From Varibaculum vaginae (GTDB taxonomy: Bacteria > Actinomycetota > Actinomycetes > Actinomycetales > Actinomycetaceae), in contig NZ_UWNY01000002.1 in the NCBI RefSeq assembly GCF_900604285.1, positions 221,818-285,817 of the forward strand: DNA of 64,000 nt, read 5' to 3'. The notes beneath the pieces were generated by a model, which saw only the letters and a program-made list of their open reading frames with translations, was not told the DNA's origin and did no database searches. Positions 18,371 to 29,358 of the stretch are shown here, piece by piece (positions within the stretch are counted from its first letter, which is position 1; every line of letters begins with the position of its first letter). Position numbers and translations under genes: made by a program.

Positions 18371-21300
18371 TTGGTCAGGTTGCGGGGAAGCAAAGGAGGC
18401 TTTCGCCACTCGGCTCGCTCTAACTCTGGGCGAAACAGCTCCTCGCAATACCAAACCGCCTCTACCGGGTACTCCAGTTTCCGCGCGCGTCGGGAAAAGA
18501 ACGCTAATAGGCGTAATCGGATACGTAAAGCAACGCTGGGAGTGCTCACTGTCCTCAGCCTGGTAATCTGCTATCTAGCATGGCAACATCCGGGAATAAC
18601 TAAAGCCCAGGTAGATCTCAACGACGGCGGAATTTGGGTAACTAACCAATCCCAGCATCTGGTCGGACACCTTAATTTCCCCGCGCGTACCCTGGACGGT
18701 GCCCTGCGCTCCAAAGCTGGACAGTTTGATGTTACCCAGGCGGGTGAAAACGTACATTTCCAGAATCAAGCCGCTAGTGAAGCCGCCAAAATTGATCCCA
18801 AGAAAGTACGCCTGGAAACCTCCTCCTCCCTGACAAAAGGGCAACAGATAGCTCAATCCGGGGAAAACTTAGCGATTCTTGATCCCCAAGCTGGTTTACT
18901 TTGGAGCGGAAAAGACCTGCTGGGGGTAGAGCGTAACCGGGCTAACGCTAGCGTGCGTTCCCTACGGGGTGCTCAACTGGCAGGTGGGGAAAATGGAACC
19001 TTCTTCCTGGCCTCGGCTGCCACAAAACAGCTGATAACAGTGCATAAAGAAGGAAGACTGTGGAAGGACGAACGGGTAAGTATTCCCGAAATTCCGCTTA
19101 ACGCCAAACTAGAGGTAGCGGGGGTAGGAGACCAGGTGGTTTCCCTCGATAGCGATCAAGGAATCCTCTATTTGCCCAGTGGGAAAAGAATAAAACTGCA
19201 GGGTATGCAATTAAAGCTGCAAGAATCTGGTCCCCGAAAACCTTTCGTGCTCCTTTCTGATCAAGATAAAATGCTAAAGGTTGATCTCGTCAGTGGGGAA
19301 ACTAGAGAGATTCCCTCCGGGGGTAGCAGCGGCACTCCCGCACGCCCGATGGTGAAAGCCCAGTGCGTTTATGGGGCGTGGGCAGGCAGTGGAAAATTCG
19401 TGCGGGAATGTTCCGGGAAAGTTTATCGACCATCCCAAGAGTTGCAGCGACTAAAAACTGCACAAAACCCGGTGTTCCGTAAAAACCGTGACTTAGTGGT
19501 ACTCAATGACACCGCTGATGGAGCGGTATGGTTAGCCGACAGAAACATGGAACTGGTAGACAACTGGAATGAAATCTCCACCATGTTAACGAAACAAGAA
19601 GAACGTGAAGATTCCCCCCAGCTGACCGAAGAAATCGCGCAGAAAGATCGACAAAAGGAAAACACGCCGCCCGTAGCCAGGGACGATGTGTTTGGGGCAC
19701 GGCCAGGAAAGATAACTACCTTACCGGTGCTGGAAAATGATTCTGATACCGATGGGGATTTACTGACTGCCGAAGTAGTGGGACAGGCAGGGCACGGTCA
19801 GGTGAAACCGGTACGCGGGGGAGCGGCCTTGCGGATCGAATTGCCCGCCGATGCCTCCGGAACCATAAACTTCACCTACCAGGCAAAAGATGGTAGAGGC
19901 GGGGTGGATACCGCCAATGTAACTGTAAACGTCTCCCCGGAGTCGCAAAATAATGCTCCAACCCAAAAGCGGGTACCTACCGTAGTCGTGGAATCGGGTA
20001 AACAGATAGAATACAACGCCCTGCCCTCTTTTACTGACCCAGATGGGGATCCGGTGTTCCTAACCGGGGTATCTGCCAGTAGCGAGAACCAAGTCGAATA
20101 TCGGCAGGAAGGCACCCTGGTAATCCGCAATCAGGGCGGCTCTGTTGGAAAAAAAGAAATAAAAGTACTGGTATCTGATGGTCGTGACGAAATCACCGGG
20201 CGGTTGATAGTAGATGTGCGTGCCGCCGGAAATGTGCCACCCGAGGCAAACGGGGATATCGCGTTTGCGCGGGCAGGAAGCACTATCAGTATCCGTCCCT
20301 TGGCTAATGACACCGATGCAAATGGAGATCCCCTCACATTAGCGGGAGTCAATATCGAACGAACCGGGCCGCAGGTTACCCCCGATTTGGCAGGGGGAAC
20401 TTTATCTTTTAAGAGTGAACAAGAAGGTACCTACTATTTGACCTATACCGTGTCTGACGGACCAGCTACCGCTACCGGGGTTATCCGGGTAGATGTCACT
20501 TCCGCGGGCAAACGCGGGAAACCGGTAGTAGAAGACGATATGGCGGTATTGCCCGTTGGTGGGCAGGTACTAACCGATGTACTCGCCAATGATGCTGACC
20601 CGGCTGGGGAAGTGCTAGTTACCCAAGCGGTAACCGTGGGGGAGTCTTCGCCCCTAAGGGCGACCGTGATGGATCACTCCCTGTTAAATATCACTGCTCC
20701 CCGGGGAATCACCAAAGCGGAAACCTTAAAATACCAGGTGTCAAACGGGTATGAGAGCGCCGAAGGGGTAGTTACCGTTATCCCCATGAGGACGCAGTCG
20801 GCAACTACACCCCCTAACGCCAAACCTGATGAGGCTAAAGGGCGCGCAGGGGATGTAACCAGCGTGGACGTGCTGGCCAATGACCGCTCTCCGGTGGGGC
20901 TCACCCTGAAACTGTCTCCCAAGTTGCAAACCTCAACCCCGGCGGAGGCAGGGAAGTTCTTTGTCACTGGAAACCAGGTACGCTTCTTGGCGAAGAAACC
21001 TGGCAAGTATGAAGCTACCTATACGGTGACGGATACTAACCAAAATCAGGCCAGTGCCCGGGTAAGCGTAGAGATAAAACCGGCCAATGCCTCCGATAAT
21101 GCAGCTCCCGAGCCGCGGGTGGTCACTGGTCGGGCAATTTCCGGGCAAACTATCCGGATACCGGTGGAACTAACCAATATTGATCCCGATGGTGATTCAG
21201 TTTCCCTGGTGGGAATCGCGGATGCGCCCAAGATGGGGGTAGTTGATATTGGTCCTAGTTGGCTCAATTATCAGCCAGTAGCTGGGAAAATCGGGACTGA

Positions 21301-24253
21301 TACTTTCAGTTATATCGTGGAAGACCGCTTCGGTAAACAGGGAACCGCCCGGGTGCAGGTAGGGGTGGCTCCCGCCGCTGCCCTTAACCAAAATCCGCAG
21401 GCTAATCCGGATGAAGTACGGGTAAGGCCGAATCGCGCCCTCGCACTAGCAGTAACCGCGAACGATACCGATCCTGATGGTGACGGGGTGAATTTGATTG
21501 CAGAATCGCTGCAAAGCCCCCGGGATGCTTTGAAGGTTTCTGCACGTCAAAATGCGCTAGTGCTTACTACTCCGAAGAAAGCCGACTCTTATGGGATTCA
21601 GTATTCCATCAGTGATGGGAGGGGAGGACAGGATACTTCGATTGCTACGGTGCAGGTAGATCCCCATGCACCTTTGCGGGCTCCCGAGGCCGCTGATGAC
21701 TTGGTGACCGCGAAAGAGGGGGGAAGGAAAGTTGGCGAACCGATTGTGGTAGACGTCCTCGCTAATGATATTGATCCCGATGGGGATGGTGCTGCCTTGA
21801 CCGTGAGTTGTCAGCAAAAAGGGGTGACTGTAAGAGGAACCAAGCTGGTGATTCCGGCGCCTTCTAAGCGGCAACTGGTACTCTATAAGGTCACTGACCA
21901 GGATGGTTTAAGCGCTAATGCCATAGTTAATGTACCGGGGGTTTCCGAGCAGAAACCCTATATCGACCCCGATAGCGTGCCCATAAAAGCCCAATCCGGA
22001 GAAACTCTGACTGTTGATCTAGCCTCTTACGTGGTTACTCGGAAAGCGCGTACCCCGCATATTCATTCCGAAAAAGCTATTACCTTGGGTGCGGGATTTG
22101 CTGGCGGAGTGAAAATGTCCGGAGATGACTCCTTCCAAGTAACCATTAGCCCCGAATTTTTTGGAAAAACCTCGCTGGTAATGCAGGTAAGTGACGGGAA
22201 AGCTAATGATTCTTCGGCTCTCAGCGCCTCTTTGACCTTGCCAATAGACGTGAAATCTACTAATAATCGTCCTCCGATTTTCACCCCCACTCGCTTAGAC
22301 GTAGCTGCTGGTGAAGAGGGGATCAGTACTAATCTTGCAGACATGGTGAGCGACCTAGATGGAGATGACCCTGCCAAAATGCGTTATCGCCTGGGGGCAG
22401 TTCCGGCTGGGATTAAAGCCTCTCTAAATGGCAGTAGGCTCTCGGTTTCGGCGGATGCCGGTAAAGCCAAGGGTAACGCGGGCAATATTGAAGTCACATT
22501 AGAAGATGCATCCGGGCCGACTACCGGAAAAATACCGGTGAGGGTAGTTAGCTCTACCCGTCCTCTAATTCAACTAACGGCGATTGATTTGGAGGGCGAG
22601 TCCGGGAAGACCCTCAGTATCGATTTGAATCGTTACGCCACTAATCCCTATCCCGGAAAGCCTTTGAAAACCGTGGGATCGCCCAGTGTGGTACAAGGAT
22701 CCGGACAGGCTTCCACTTCGGGAACGCGCCTCGATGTTACCCCGGCCGCAACTTTTAAAGGCGATATGGTGGTGTCCTATACCCTGCAAGATGCCTCCGG
22801 TGATCCTGACCGTCAAGTAACCGGTACTGCGCGGATTAGGGTAGTGACGGTACCGGATGCTCCCACCGCAGTAACAGCTGTAGTTAAAGAATCTACCACT
22901 GCCGCTATTAGCTGGGTTGCTCCTGCAAGCAATGGGGCGCCGATTACCAGTTATAAAGTTACCGATTCGGTTTCGGGCAAATCCGTTTCCTCTACGGCAA
23001 CCATAGTTGACTTTCCAGGCCTGGAGCCAGGGGAAAAGCATGCTTTTACGGTGATAGCCACCAACCGCGTGGGGGATTCCCGGCCTTCGGGGCCTTCCCC
23101 GATGATAACGGTTGAGGTTACTCCCGGTGTTCCCGGAAATCTGCGAGGAAGCGTCGGTAGTAAAGCCGGAACTGCCACCCTCAAATGGGATGCGGCTAGC
23201 ACTAACGGAGGATCCCCCATAGATCACTATGTGGTGACCATAGATAAGGGCAGTCCTAGGGAGGTTAAAGGTACCACTTTAGAGGTTTCGGAGCTTCCTG
23301 GCGGATCTCATATATTCACGGTTTACGCAGTCAATACCAAACCCGGGCCGAGCGATGGCGCTAGTTTTAAAACCTTCAATAAATTCCATGCGGATAAGAT
23401 ATCTGCCACCTTAGAGCGTGCGACACGGGACTTGGCCACAGTTACTTTGACTGGAGTCGCAGCCCCTGCTGGCGATAGTGGGACGTGTGTCGCCGACAGC
23501 GTTGATGGCAAACCAGTAGCTGGCGACAACACCTTCAGAATTTCCAATCCGCGGGCAAAAAATGGTTTGGAAGTTAAGTACAGCTGCAATTTTACGTACA
23601 ATAAGGGAATCTCTGGTTCGGTAAAGGCGAATTTGCCGGCTCAAAAGAATCCCGAGATTATCAGTATGCAAGAGCTGGAGAGCCAAAGATCGGCAACCGG
23701 TGCGGTGATAAAAATTGGGGCTAGCGGTTTAGAAACCTGGAATAGCGAATACGTAGAGCTAGCTGTTTCCGGGAAAGAATCGCGGGGCACAACACTGAAG
23801 GAAGATCAATATAGCATTCAGTCGCTTGGGCAATCCGGTTGGAGTATTAATCTTAAGAATTTAAATCCGGGAGAGACCTGGACAATCAAGGCCGAGCTCA
23901 AATTGAAACCTGAGGGAACCACCGTAAGTTCAGACAGTCTAAAAGTTGTAACTCCCGAACCTAGCCCAGCCCCGTCCCCCTCTGGTTCTCCGGATACTGA
24001 ATCAGCATCAGCTGTCTCTTACCTGCATAATTGGTTGATCCTTGATCCGTTGATTCCGGTGTCAAAACCGTTATATCCGCAGTTAATCCCGTTGGTAGAG
24101 CCACAGGCTTTAACCGGCGGTAACCTCCCCATCTGGCGTGAACCCAACTTACAATTCAGGTGGAGAGCCTCCGACAACTATAAGAACCGCAAACCTAGTC
24201 ATAGCGGGTGGGAGCTACCTGCCCGGCAAAGCGAAAGGCAGATAGCTCTATGA
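18371..24253 (+). CDS. Giant membrane-anchored extracellular protein with Ig-like and FN3 repeats
   Basis: This 1960-aa protein has a basic cytoplasmic N-terminus (1-53), one membrane segment (54-71, [18 protein letters not shown]) and a large exterior part. Residues about 75-420 form an unassigned region, possibly propeller-like. From about 432 come roughly ten Ig/cadherin-like repeats with calcium-site-like motifs ([34 protein letters not shown]). Two fibronectin type III domains begin near 1494 and 1584, and a Ser/Pro-rich tail ends the protein. TTG at 18371 follows AGAGGA by 7 nt. Its stop overlaps the MoxR start (ATGA). Genes of this kind head actinobacterial MoxR/kinase operons. A structural or envelope-sensing role is likely but not established. 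Confidence 0.85.
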   Translation: MVRLRGSKGGFRHSARSNSGRNSSSQYQTASTGYSSFRARREKNANRRNRIRKATLGVLTVLSLVICYLAWQHPGITKAQVDLNDGGIWVTNQSQHLVGHLNFPARTLDGALRSKAGQFDVTQAGENVHFQNQAASEAAKIDPKKVRLETSSSLTKGQQIAQSGENLAILDPQAGLLWSGKDLLGVERNRANASVRSLRGAQLAGGENGTFFLASAATKQLITVHKEGRLWKDERVSIPEIPLNAKLEVAGVGDQVVSLDSDQGILYLPSGKRIKLQGMQLKLQESGPRKPFVLLSDQDKMLKVDLVSGETREIPSGGSSGTPARPMVKAQCVYGAWAGSGKFVRECSGKVYRPSQELQRLKTAQNPVFRKNRDLVVLNDTADGAVWLADRNMELVDNWNEISTMLTKQEEREDSPQLTEEIAQKDRQKENTPPVARDDVFGARPGKITTLPVLENDSDTDGDLLTAEVVGQAGHGQVKPVRGGAALRIELPADASGTINFTYQAKDGRGGVDTANVTVNVSPESQNNAPTQKRVPTVVVESGKQIEYNALPSFTDPDGDPVFLTGVSASSENQVEYRQEGTLVIRNQGGSVGKKEIKVLVSDGRDEITGRLIVDVRAAGNVPPEANGDIAFARAGSTISIRPLANDTDANGDPLTLAGVNIERTGPQVTPDLAGGTLSFKSEQEGTYYLTYTVSDGPATATGVIRVDVTSAGKRGKPVVEDDMAVLPVGGQVLTDVLANDADPAGEVLVTQAVTVGESSPLRATVMDHSLLNITAPRGITKAETLKYQVSNGYESAEGVVTVIPMRTQSATTPPNAKPDEAKGRAGDVTSVDVLANDRSPVGLTLKLSPKLQTSTPAEAGKFFVTGNQVRFLAKKPGKYEATYTVTDTNQNQASARVSVEIKPANASDNAAPEPRVVTGRAISGQTIRIPVELTNIDPDGDSVSLVGIADAPKMGVVDIGPSWLNYQPVAGKIGTDTFSYIVEDRFGKQGTARVQVGVAPAAALNQNPQANPDEVRVRPNRALALAVTANDTDPDGDGVNLIAESLQSPRDALKVSARQNALVLTTPKKADSYGIQYSISDGRGGQDTSIATVQVDPHAPLRAPEAADDLVTAKEGGRKVGEPIVVDVLANDIDPDGDGAALTVSCQQKGVTVRGTKLVIPAPSKRQLVLYKVTDQDGLSANAIVNVPGVSEQKPYIDPDSVPIKAQSGETLTVDLASYVVTRKARTPHIHSEKAITLGAGFAGGVKMSGDDSFQVTISPEFFGKTSLVMQVSDGKANDSSALSASLTLPIDVKSTNNRPPIFTPTRLDVAAGEEGISTNLADMVSDLDGDDPAKMRYRLGAVPAGIKASLNGSRLSVSADAGKAKGNAGNIEVTLEDASGPTTGKIPVRVVSSTRPLIQLTAIDLEGESGKTLSIDLNRYATNPYPGKPLKTVGSPSVVQGSGQASTSGTRLDVTPAATFKGDMVVSYTLQDASGDPDRQVTGTARIRVVTVPDAPTAVTAVVKESTTAAISWVAPASNGAPITSYKVTDSVSGKSVSSTATIVDFPGLEPGEKHAFTVIATNRVGDSRPSGPSPMITVEVTPGVPGNLRGSVGSKAGTATLKWDAASTNGGSPIDHYVVTIDKGSPREVKGTTLEVSELPGGSHIFTVYAVNTKPGPSDGASFKTFNKFHADKISATLERATRDLATVTLTGVAAPAGDSGTCVADSVDGKPVAGDNTFRISNPRAKNGLEVKYSCNFTYNKGISGSVKANLPAQKNPEIISMQELESQRSATGAVIKIGASGLETWNSEYVELAVSGKESRGTTLKEDQYSIQSLGQSGWSINLKNLNPGETWTIKAELKLKPEGTTVSSDSLKVVTPEPSPAPSPSGSPDTESASAVSYLHNWLILDPLIPVSKPLYPQLIPLVEPQALTGGNLPIWREPNLQFRWRASDNYKNRKPSHSGWELPARQSERQIAL

Positions 24254-25218
24254 TCCTTAAACAGACAGAAGCCGCCGATTTTTCCGCTCGTTTCGCGCAG
24301 ATAGCCGAAAATGTTGATCGGGCGATACTTGGTAAGGGGCACCAGGTGCGTTTGGTGTTAGCGGCCTTCTTGGCAGGGGGACACGTTCTTTTAGAGGATG
24401 CGCCAGGAACCGGGAAAACCGCCCTGGCTCGTGCCCTTGCGGCCTCCGTCACCGCTTCCCATAGTCGGATTCAGTTCACCCCCGATATGTTGCCTACTGA
24501 CATTACCGGGGTGACCGTCTATGACCAGAAAACCAAACAGTGGGATTTTCATGCCGGTCCGATTTTCGCCAATATCGTGTTGGCGGATGAAATTAACCGT
24601 GCTAGCCCTAAAACCCAGTCGGCACTGCTAGAAGTGATGGAAGAACGACAGGTTAGCGTAGATGGGGTAGTGCATCCGGTAGGTTCGCCGTTCCTGGTGA
24701 TAGCCACCCAGAACCCGGTGGAACAGGCGGGCACCTATAAACTTCCTGAAGCACAGCTAGATCGCTTCTTGATTAAAGTGTCGCTGGGATATCCTGATCG
24801 AGAAACCACGGTGAAGATATTGTCGGGAGCTTCTCAACCTGATCTGTCTAAAGATTTAAATGCGGTGGTAAAGGCAGAAGAAATTACGGCTTTGGGAGAG
24901 TTGGGGCTACGCAACTATGTAGATGAGCAGATTACGCGGTATGTGCAGCAGCTGGCGGAAGCAACTCGCTCTGATGATGCCGTTAATCTGGGAGTTTCTA
25001 CCCGGGCGGCCATCGGGATGATGCGGATGGCGAAAGTCTGGGCTGCTTCCCAAGGGCGGCACTACGTATTGCCGGATGATATAAAGACCCTGGCTGTTCC
25101 GGTATGGGCGCATAGGATCATTATGGATGCCGATGCTCTCTTTGAAGGGGCGAGTGCACAAAGCGTAGTCGAGAGGGCGCTCAACGAGGTGCCCCCGCCA
25201 GTGGATTCGCAGGCCTAG
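24250..25218 (+). CDS. MoxR-family AAA+ ATPase
   Basis: The 322-aa cytosolic ATPase shows Walker [13 protein letters not shown] (about residues 49-60), Walker [11 protein letters not shown], the MoxR-typical [19 protein letters not shown] and sensor 1 VIATQNPVE. MoxR ATPases act as chaperones that mature or regulate partner proteins, usually together with DUF58 and VWA or transglutaminase-fold proteins, as here. The start ATG at 24250 overlaps the stop of the preceding gene by 4 nt, indicating translational coupling; an earlier in-frame ATG at 24208 lies inside that gene and is unlikely. The DUF58 gene follows after a few bases. Confidence 0.93.
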   Translation: MILKQTEAADFSARFAQIAENVDRAILGKGHQVRLVLAAFLAGGHVLLEDAPGTGKTALARALAASVTASHSRIQFTPDMLPTDITGVTVYDQKTKQWDFHAGPIFANIVLADEINRASPKTQSALLEVMEERQVSVDGVVHPVGSPFLVIATQNPVEQAGTYKLPEAQLDRFLIKVSLGYPDRETTVKILSGASQPDLSKDLNAVVKAEEITALGELGLRNYVDEQITRYVQQLAEATRSDDAVNLGVSTRAAIGMMRMAKVWAASQGRHYVLPDDIKTLAVPVWAHRIIMDADALFEGASAQSVVERALNEVPPPVDSQA

Positions 25219-25222
25219 AGTG

Positions 25223-26473
25223 ATGAAAGTTCCTGAAAGCATTGCGGTCGCCTTAAAGAGTGTGCTGAAAAGCGGAAATAAGGCTCGGAAACAGACACTG
25301 GCGATCCCCCATCTAGGTGAGCTACGCAAAATTCCGCTTACCGGATTGGGGTGGTTAGTCCTGCTAGGAGGGCTCGCCAGCCTGTTTGCCTGGGTGCTTT
25401 GGGATTGGGCAGAGGCTGGTGCGGTGATGTTCGCTTCCTTATTGGCGCTGTTATCCGCAGTGGGGCAGACCTGGGGTGGGGGAGACCTGTCGGTAAGGGT
25501 TTGGGTAGAACAAGACCGGTTGCGAAAGGGGCAAGATTTAATTGGGCGAGCAAGCATCCAGAATAATGGGCGTCGCGCAGTGCGCGCCCTCAAAATAGAG
25601 CTACCCCTGGGAACTGAGCAAGCCGATATTGCCTTGCCAACTTTGCGTTCTGATAAAAGTTTTAGCCGGGATTTTCAGCTGCAAACTAGGCGGCGCGAAA
25701 AGATTATGGTGGGTCCAGCCCGTACGGTGCGTCAAGATATTCTGGGGCTGATTCGCCGAGTGCGTTCATGGACGGACTTCCAAGAGGTGTATGTGTATCC
25801 CAACTTCACTCCGGCGCTGGGAACATTAAGTGGGTATACCCGGGATATGGAGGGGGTAACTTCGCAGGTAATAACCAGTTCCGATGCTGCTTTTCATGCT
25901 TTGCGTCCCTATGAGAGTGGCGATGATCGTCGCCATATTCACTGGAAAATGTCAGCCCATACCGGTCAGTTAATGATGCGGCAGTACCTAGAAACCCGCC
26001 GCTCCCACCATCTGATTGTGTTGGATTTGAAACGCGAAAACTATGGGGAAGCTGATTTCGAACTCGCGGTAGAGGCGGTAGCCTCCCTGGCGGTTTCCTC
26101 CCTGTCTAGCGGGCAGCCCCTGACCTTATATACGGGCAAAACTGTCTTGAAAGCTGTCACCTCCCGAGCGGTACTGGACTTTCTTACTGAAGTACATCCA
26201 CAAGAGGAGGATCAGGAATATCGGCATCTGGTTCGCTGGGCGCTAGCCCATGAGACACAAGCCTCGGTTTGTTCTCTGATTTGCGGGCCAGGAGTATCCA
26301 TACGTCGCCTGCAACAAATCTGTTTAATACCTCCCGCTGATATGGCTACCACCGGTGTGCGCGCAGATGCGGGTGCTACTTTGACTCGGCGGGGCGCAAG
26401 TTCACGTAGGCTACTGAATATTGGGGAGCTATCGCAGCTACCCCGAGGATTGAGCGGGGCGAGTCTGGCGTGA
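25223..26473 (+). CDS. DUF58 family protein, partner of MoxR
   Basis: This protein of about 416 aa has two hydrophobic stretches near the N-terminus (about residues 40-80), then a soluble part ending in the DUF58 signature region (LRPYESGDDRRHIHWKMSAHTG, followed by MMRQYLE). DUF58 proteins resemble von Willebrand A folds and pair with MoxR ATPases; biochemical function is unsettled. GTG at 25220 and ATG at 25223 are both possible starts, right behind the moxR stop at 25218. The last codon overlaps the start of the next gene (GTGA), so the operon is tightly coupled. Confidence 0.88.
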   Translation: MKVPESIAVALKSVLKSGNKARKQTLAIPHLGELRKIPLTGLGWLVLLGGLASLFAWVLWDWAEAGAVMFASLLALLSAVGQTWGGGDLSVRVWVEQDRLRKGQDLIGRASIQNNGRRAVRALKIELPLGTEQADIALPTLRSDKSFSRDFQLQTRRREKIMVGPARTVRQDILGLIRRVRSWTDFQEVYVYPNFTPALGTLSGYTRDMEGVTSQVITSSDAAFHALRPYESGDDRRHIHWKMSAHTGQLMMRQYLETRRSHHLIVLDLKRENYGEADFELAVEAVASLAVSSLSSGQPLTLYTGKTVLKAVTSRAVLDFLTEVHPQEEDQEYRHLVRWALAHETQASVCSLICGPGVSIRRLQQICLIPPADMATTGVRADAGATLTRRGASSRRLLNIGELSQLPRGLSGASLA

Positions 26474-29358
26474 AAAAATCCGATTTTATCTGTCTGAGTT
26501 CTCTTAGTTTATTCATCGTTCCCTGCTGGCTATTTGCCCTCCCCTTCCTGGGATTAACCGGGGGAATAGCGGCAAGCGGAGGCGCCGTCCTGGGGTTGCT
26601 TATCGCTTTAGTGGTTCGCCGCTGGCGTCTGGGAATAATCTCCACTGTTACCTTGTTACTGGGGGTATTTTTAGCTTTTGGCTCCACCTTGGCGGTTACC
26701 GATCCGTTGGGACGTACACTTTACCCCACCTTGCCCGGTCTGCAAGTATTAGTGACCTCTACGGTAACCTGCTGGCGGGATGCCCTCACCGCTACACTTC
26801 CTCTAACTCCCGCTGGAGGAGTAGCGGTACTTCCCCTAATTACTTGCCTAATTACCTCTCTGCTGGCAGGTTTAGCAGCGGCTTCCCGGCGTCCCTGGGT
26901 GGCACTGGTACCTGCGACCATTTGCCTAGTGGTGGCGATTGCCTGGGGGGCTCAAGTTGTTCCGGCGGCACGCTGGGCAGGAGCCGGTTATTTTCTGATA
27001 TCCCTGCTCTGGTGTGCCCTAGTGACCGGTGCTGTCTCCAAGGCACGTACCCACCGGGTTAATTTAACGGATGTCAAGAAGACAAATGGTTATACTCGCC
27101 CCCTGGCGATGGTGGCGGTCACCGTAGTTATTTGCCTAGCCTCCGCATCTTTGGCAGGTATAACTGAACGCGGAAACCGGGAAGTGCTGCGCACCCAGGT
27201 ACTACCACCAATAGAATTAGAAGATTTTATTTCCCCCTTGGCATCTTTTAGGCATCTTTCCCGGGATTGGAAAGATAAAACCATCGCAGAGGTCAAGAAC
27301 TATCCGGCGGGAACCCGGATGCGTTTTGCCACTATGAATGCCTATGACGGTACAGTTTTTAAAATCGACCCCCAGCTAAATGCACAATTTGTACAGGTTG
27401 ATTCGATATTAGACAAACAGGTTTCCGCTGATAGCACCGCATCCGTAAAACTGGTGAACTATGACCAACCTTGGGTGCCCCTGTTGGGAGATGCCTATTC
27501 CCTAAAAGTTATTTCCCGACCTAAACCAGTTATTTACTATTCGACCTCGCTGCGTTCGGCTTTTGCCGCTGCCCCAGCTAATCTTTCGTACCAGGTAGGG
27601 TTCGTTAAAGATCGAATTCCCAGTGACTCGCGAATTTCAGGACTGGAGTTCGATCCCATCCCGCAGGGGAAAGACGTAGCGGTTCCCACCGAAATTACCG
27701 AATTAAATAATCAGCTAACCGCACGGGCAACTACTCCTTTGCAAAAGCTGCGTAATGTGGAGTCCTATTTATCAGGGCAAGGTTTTTTCTCTGATGGCTC
27801 AGATGGGCTTTCTCGTCCTGGACACCGTGCGGCGCGGATGAGCCAATTTTTTCAAGGGAAAGAATTAATTGGTGACGACGAACAATATTCGGTAGCTATG
27901 GCGCTAATGGTCAGGGCATTCGGGGCGCCTGCGCGAGTGGTACTAGGAGCCTATCCAGCTGATAAGAAAGCTGGGGGAAATCTAAAACTTAAGGGCGATA
28001 ACGTTCATGCCTGGGTGGAAGTGAAGTTTAAAGACGTAGGTTGGGTACCCTTTGATCCCACGCCGCCGCGAGAACGAGTACCGCGTACTGATCAGCCGCA
28101 GCCCAAGTCTGTGCCCAAACCGCAAGTGCTGCAGCCACCTCCACCGCCGGCCACTCCGCCGGTGTTGCCACACGTGGAAAAGCAGGCACATGCCGATAAC
28201 ACTTCTACCGGTATGCAGATTCTGGCGGCGCTAGTGGTGGCTGCGAAATATGGTTCCTGGTTATTGCTGCTCCTTTCGCCGATTCTGCTAGTTTTGTGGG
28301 CTAAATGGTATCGTGCGCGCAGGAGGCGGACAGCTAAAGATCCGGGTAAACGTTTACGGGGGGCCTGGGAAGAAATAGTTGATCGTTTCCGTGATCGCGG
28401 GGTGCGGCTCCCGGCAGGAGCTACCCGCCAAGAAGCTGCTTGGATAATCGATACCTACCTGAGTGGAATAAAACAGGCGCCGGCTGAATCGGGAGCACGT
28501 GAACTAGCCGGAATCGCGGATTACCTGGATTACAGTCCGGGTCTAGATAGCGAAATTGATTCCGATTGGGCTTGGGGACTGGTTAAACAGCTAACCGATA
28601 CCTGGAGAGCGGCAGCTGGTAAAGCTAAAACTATAGTTGCCGCAATTCGTCCCTCATCGCTTTACAGCCGTTTTATTCGCAGTAGTTTCGCTAAAAACCT
28701 CCTTATTATCCCGGGTATGGAGAAGGTTCTGATCCCGCGCAAAGAGATTTCGCTACCCAGCTTGTCCCTGGGACTTACCCAGCAGGAATATCGGCAGCTG
28801 CGCACGCCCTTGGCTCCAATGCGCAGTGAAAGCGCTCCGGTCACGGCAGCCGTAGATGGGGTATTTTCAGATGCTACGCGCCTAGGAAAAGTGGGGCTCC
28901 CGCAGGCGGGAATAGATTTTAGTGACGGTACGCATTTGGCGAAATCCTTGGAATCTTCCGAGGGGAAAATGGCAGTGGTTGCTAAGCAGCCAGGAGCGGT
29001 TAGCCGGAAACTAGGGGAGGAGCTGGCGCTAGAAGCTGGATTGGACAAAGCCGATGAGGCAACGGAAGTTGCCCATTTGCGAAATCCGCAGCGACTGGCG
29101 CAAGGGTTACAGCCTCCTAAAGTGCAAGAACCGCACTCTTCTGCTTTGCCCGGGGAGTCTTCCTCAGGGGATTGGGATGCAACTCGTTTACGGAAACCGG
29201 CGGTTTCCCCGCTTTTGCCGCCTCCTCCACCTAATCCGCGGAACAGCCACGGAGAAAATCAGGATCCACTAGATTACACCCGCCAGTCCGTTTCACCGAC
29301 TACTATAGATGAAACGCGCCTGCGGAAAGGGGATAACCATGGTACAGATACCCCCTAA
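26470..29358 (+). CDS. Transglutaminase-fold membrane protein (DUF3488/TgpA type) with motif-rich cytoplasmic tail
   Basis: This 962-aa protein has about six N-terminal membrane segments (to about residue 230), an exterior domain with a transglutaminase-like core (about 440-530), a Pro-rich linker, one more membrane segment near residue 600 (YGSWLLLLLSPILLVLWAKW), and a cytoplasmic tail of about 350 residues. The core keeps the catalytic-triad His (HAWVEV, about 513) and Asp (FDPTPP, about 529), but the Cys position reads GDDEQYS, with Asp470 where GxCEQF is expected, so transglutaminase or protease chemistry is unlikely. The tail carries repeated DATRL-like motifs (SDATRLGK, SDGTHLAK, WDATRLRK, IDETRLRK). 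GTG 26470 overlaps the DUF58 stop. Confidence 0.87.
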   Translation: MKKSDFICLSSLSLFIVPCWLFALPFLGLTGGIAASGGAVLGLLIALVVRRWRLGIISTVTLLLGVFLAFGSTLAVTDPLGRTLYPTLPGLQVLVTSTVTCWRDALTATLPLTPAGGVAVLPLITCLITSLLAGLAAASRRPWVALVPATICLVVAIAWGAQVVPAARWAGAGYFLISLLWCALVTGAVSKARTHRVNLTDVKKTNGYTRPLAMVAVTVVICLASASLAGITERGNREVLRTQVLPPIELEDFISPLASFRHLSRDWKDKTIAEVKNYPAGTRMRFATMNAYDGTVFKIDPQLNAQFVQVDSILDKQVSADSTASVKLVNYDQPWVPLLGDAYSLKVISRPKPVIYYSTSLRSAFAAAPANLSYQVGFVKDRIPSDSRISGLEFDPIPQGKDVAVPTEITELNNQLTARATTPLQKLRNVESYLSGQGFFSDGSDGLSRPGHRAARMSQFFQGKELIGDDEQYSVAMALMVRAFGAPARVVLGAYPADKKAGGNLKLKGDNVHAWVEVKFKDVGWVPFDPTPPRERVPRTDQPQPKSVPKPQVLQPPPPPATPPVLPHVEKQAHADNTSTGMQILAALVVAAKYGSWLLLLLSPILLVLWAKWYRARRRRTAKDPGKRLRGAWEEIVDRFRDRGVRLPAGATRQEAAWIIDTYLSGIKQAPAESGARELAGIADYLDYSPGLDSEIDSDWAWGLVKQLTDTWRAAAGKAKTIVAAIRPSSLYSRFIRSSFAKNLLIIPGMEKVLIPRKEISLPSLSLGLTQQEYRQLRTPLAPMRSESAPVTAAVDGVFSDATRLGKVGLPQAGIDFSDGTHLAKSLESSEGKMAVVAKQPGAVSRKLGEELALEAGLDKADEATEVAHLRNPQRLAQGLQPPKVQEPHSSALPGESSSGDWDATRLRKPAVSPLLPPPPPNPRNSHGENQDPLDYTRQSVSPTTIDETRLRKGDNHGTDTP

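Noticed and set aside
22574-23227. Antisense open frame of 217 codons inside the Ig-like gene
   Set aside because: Shadow of the coding strand's codon bias; no ribosome site and no family resemblance.
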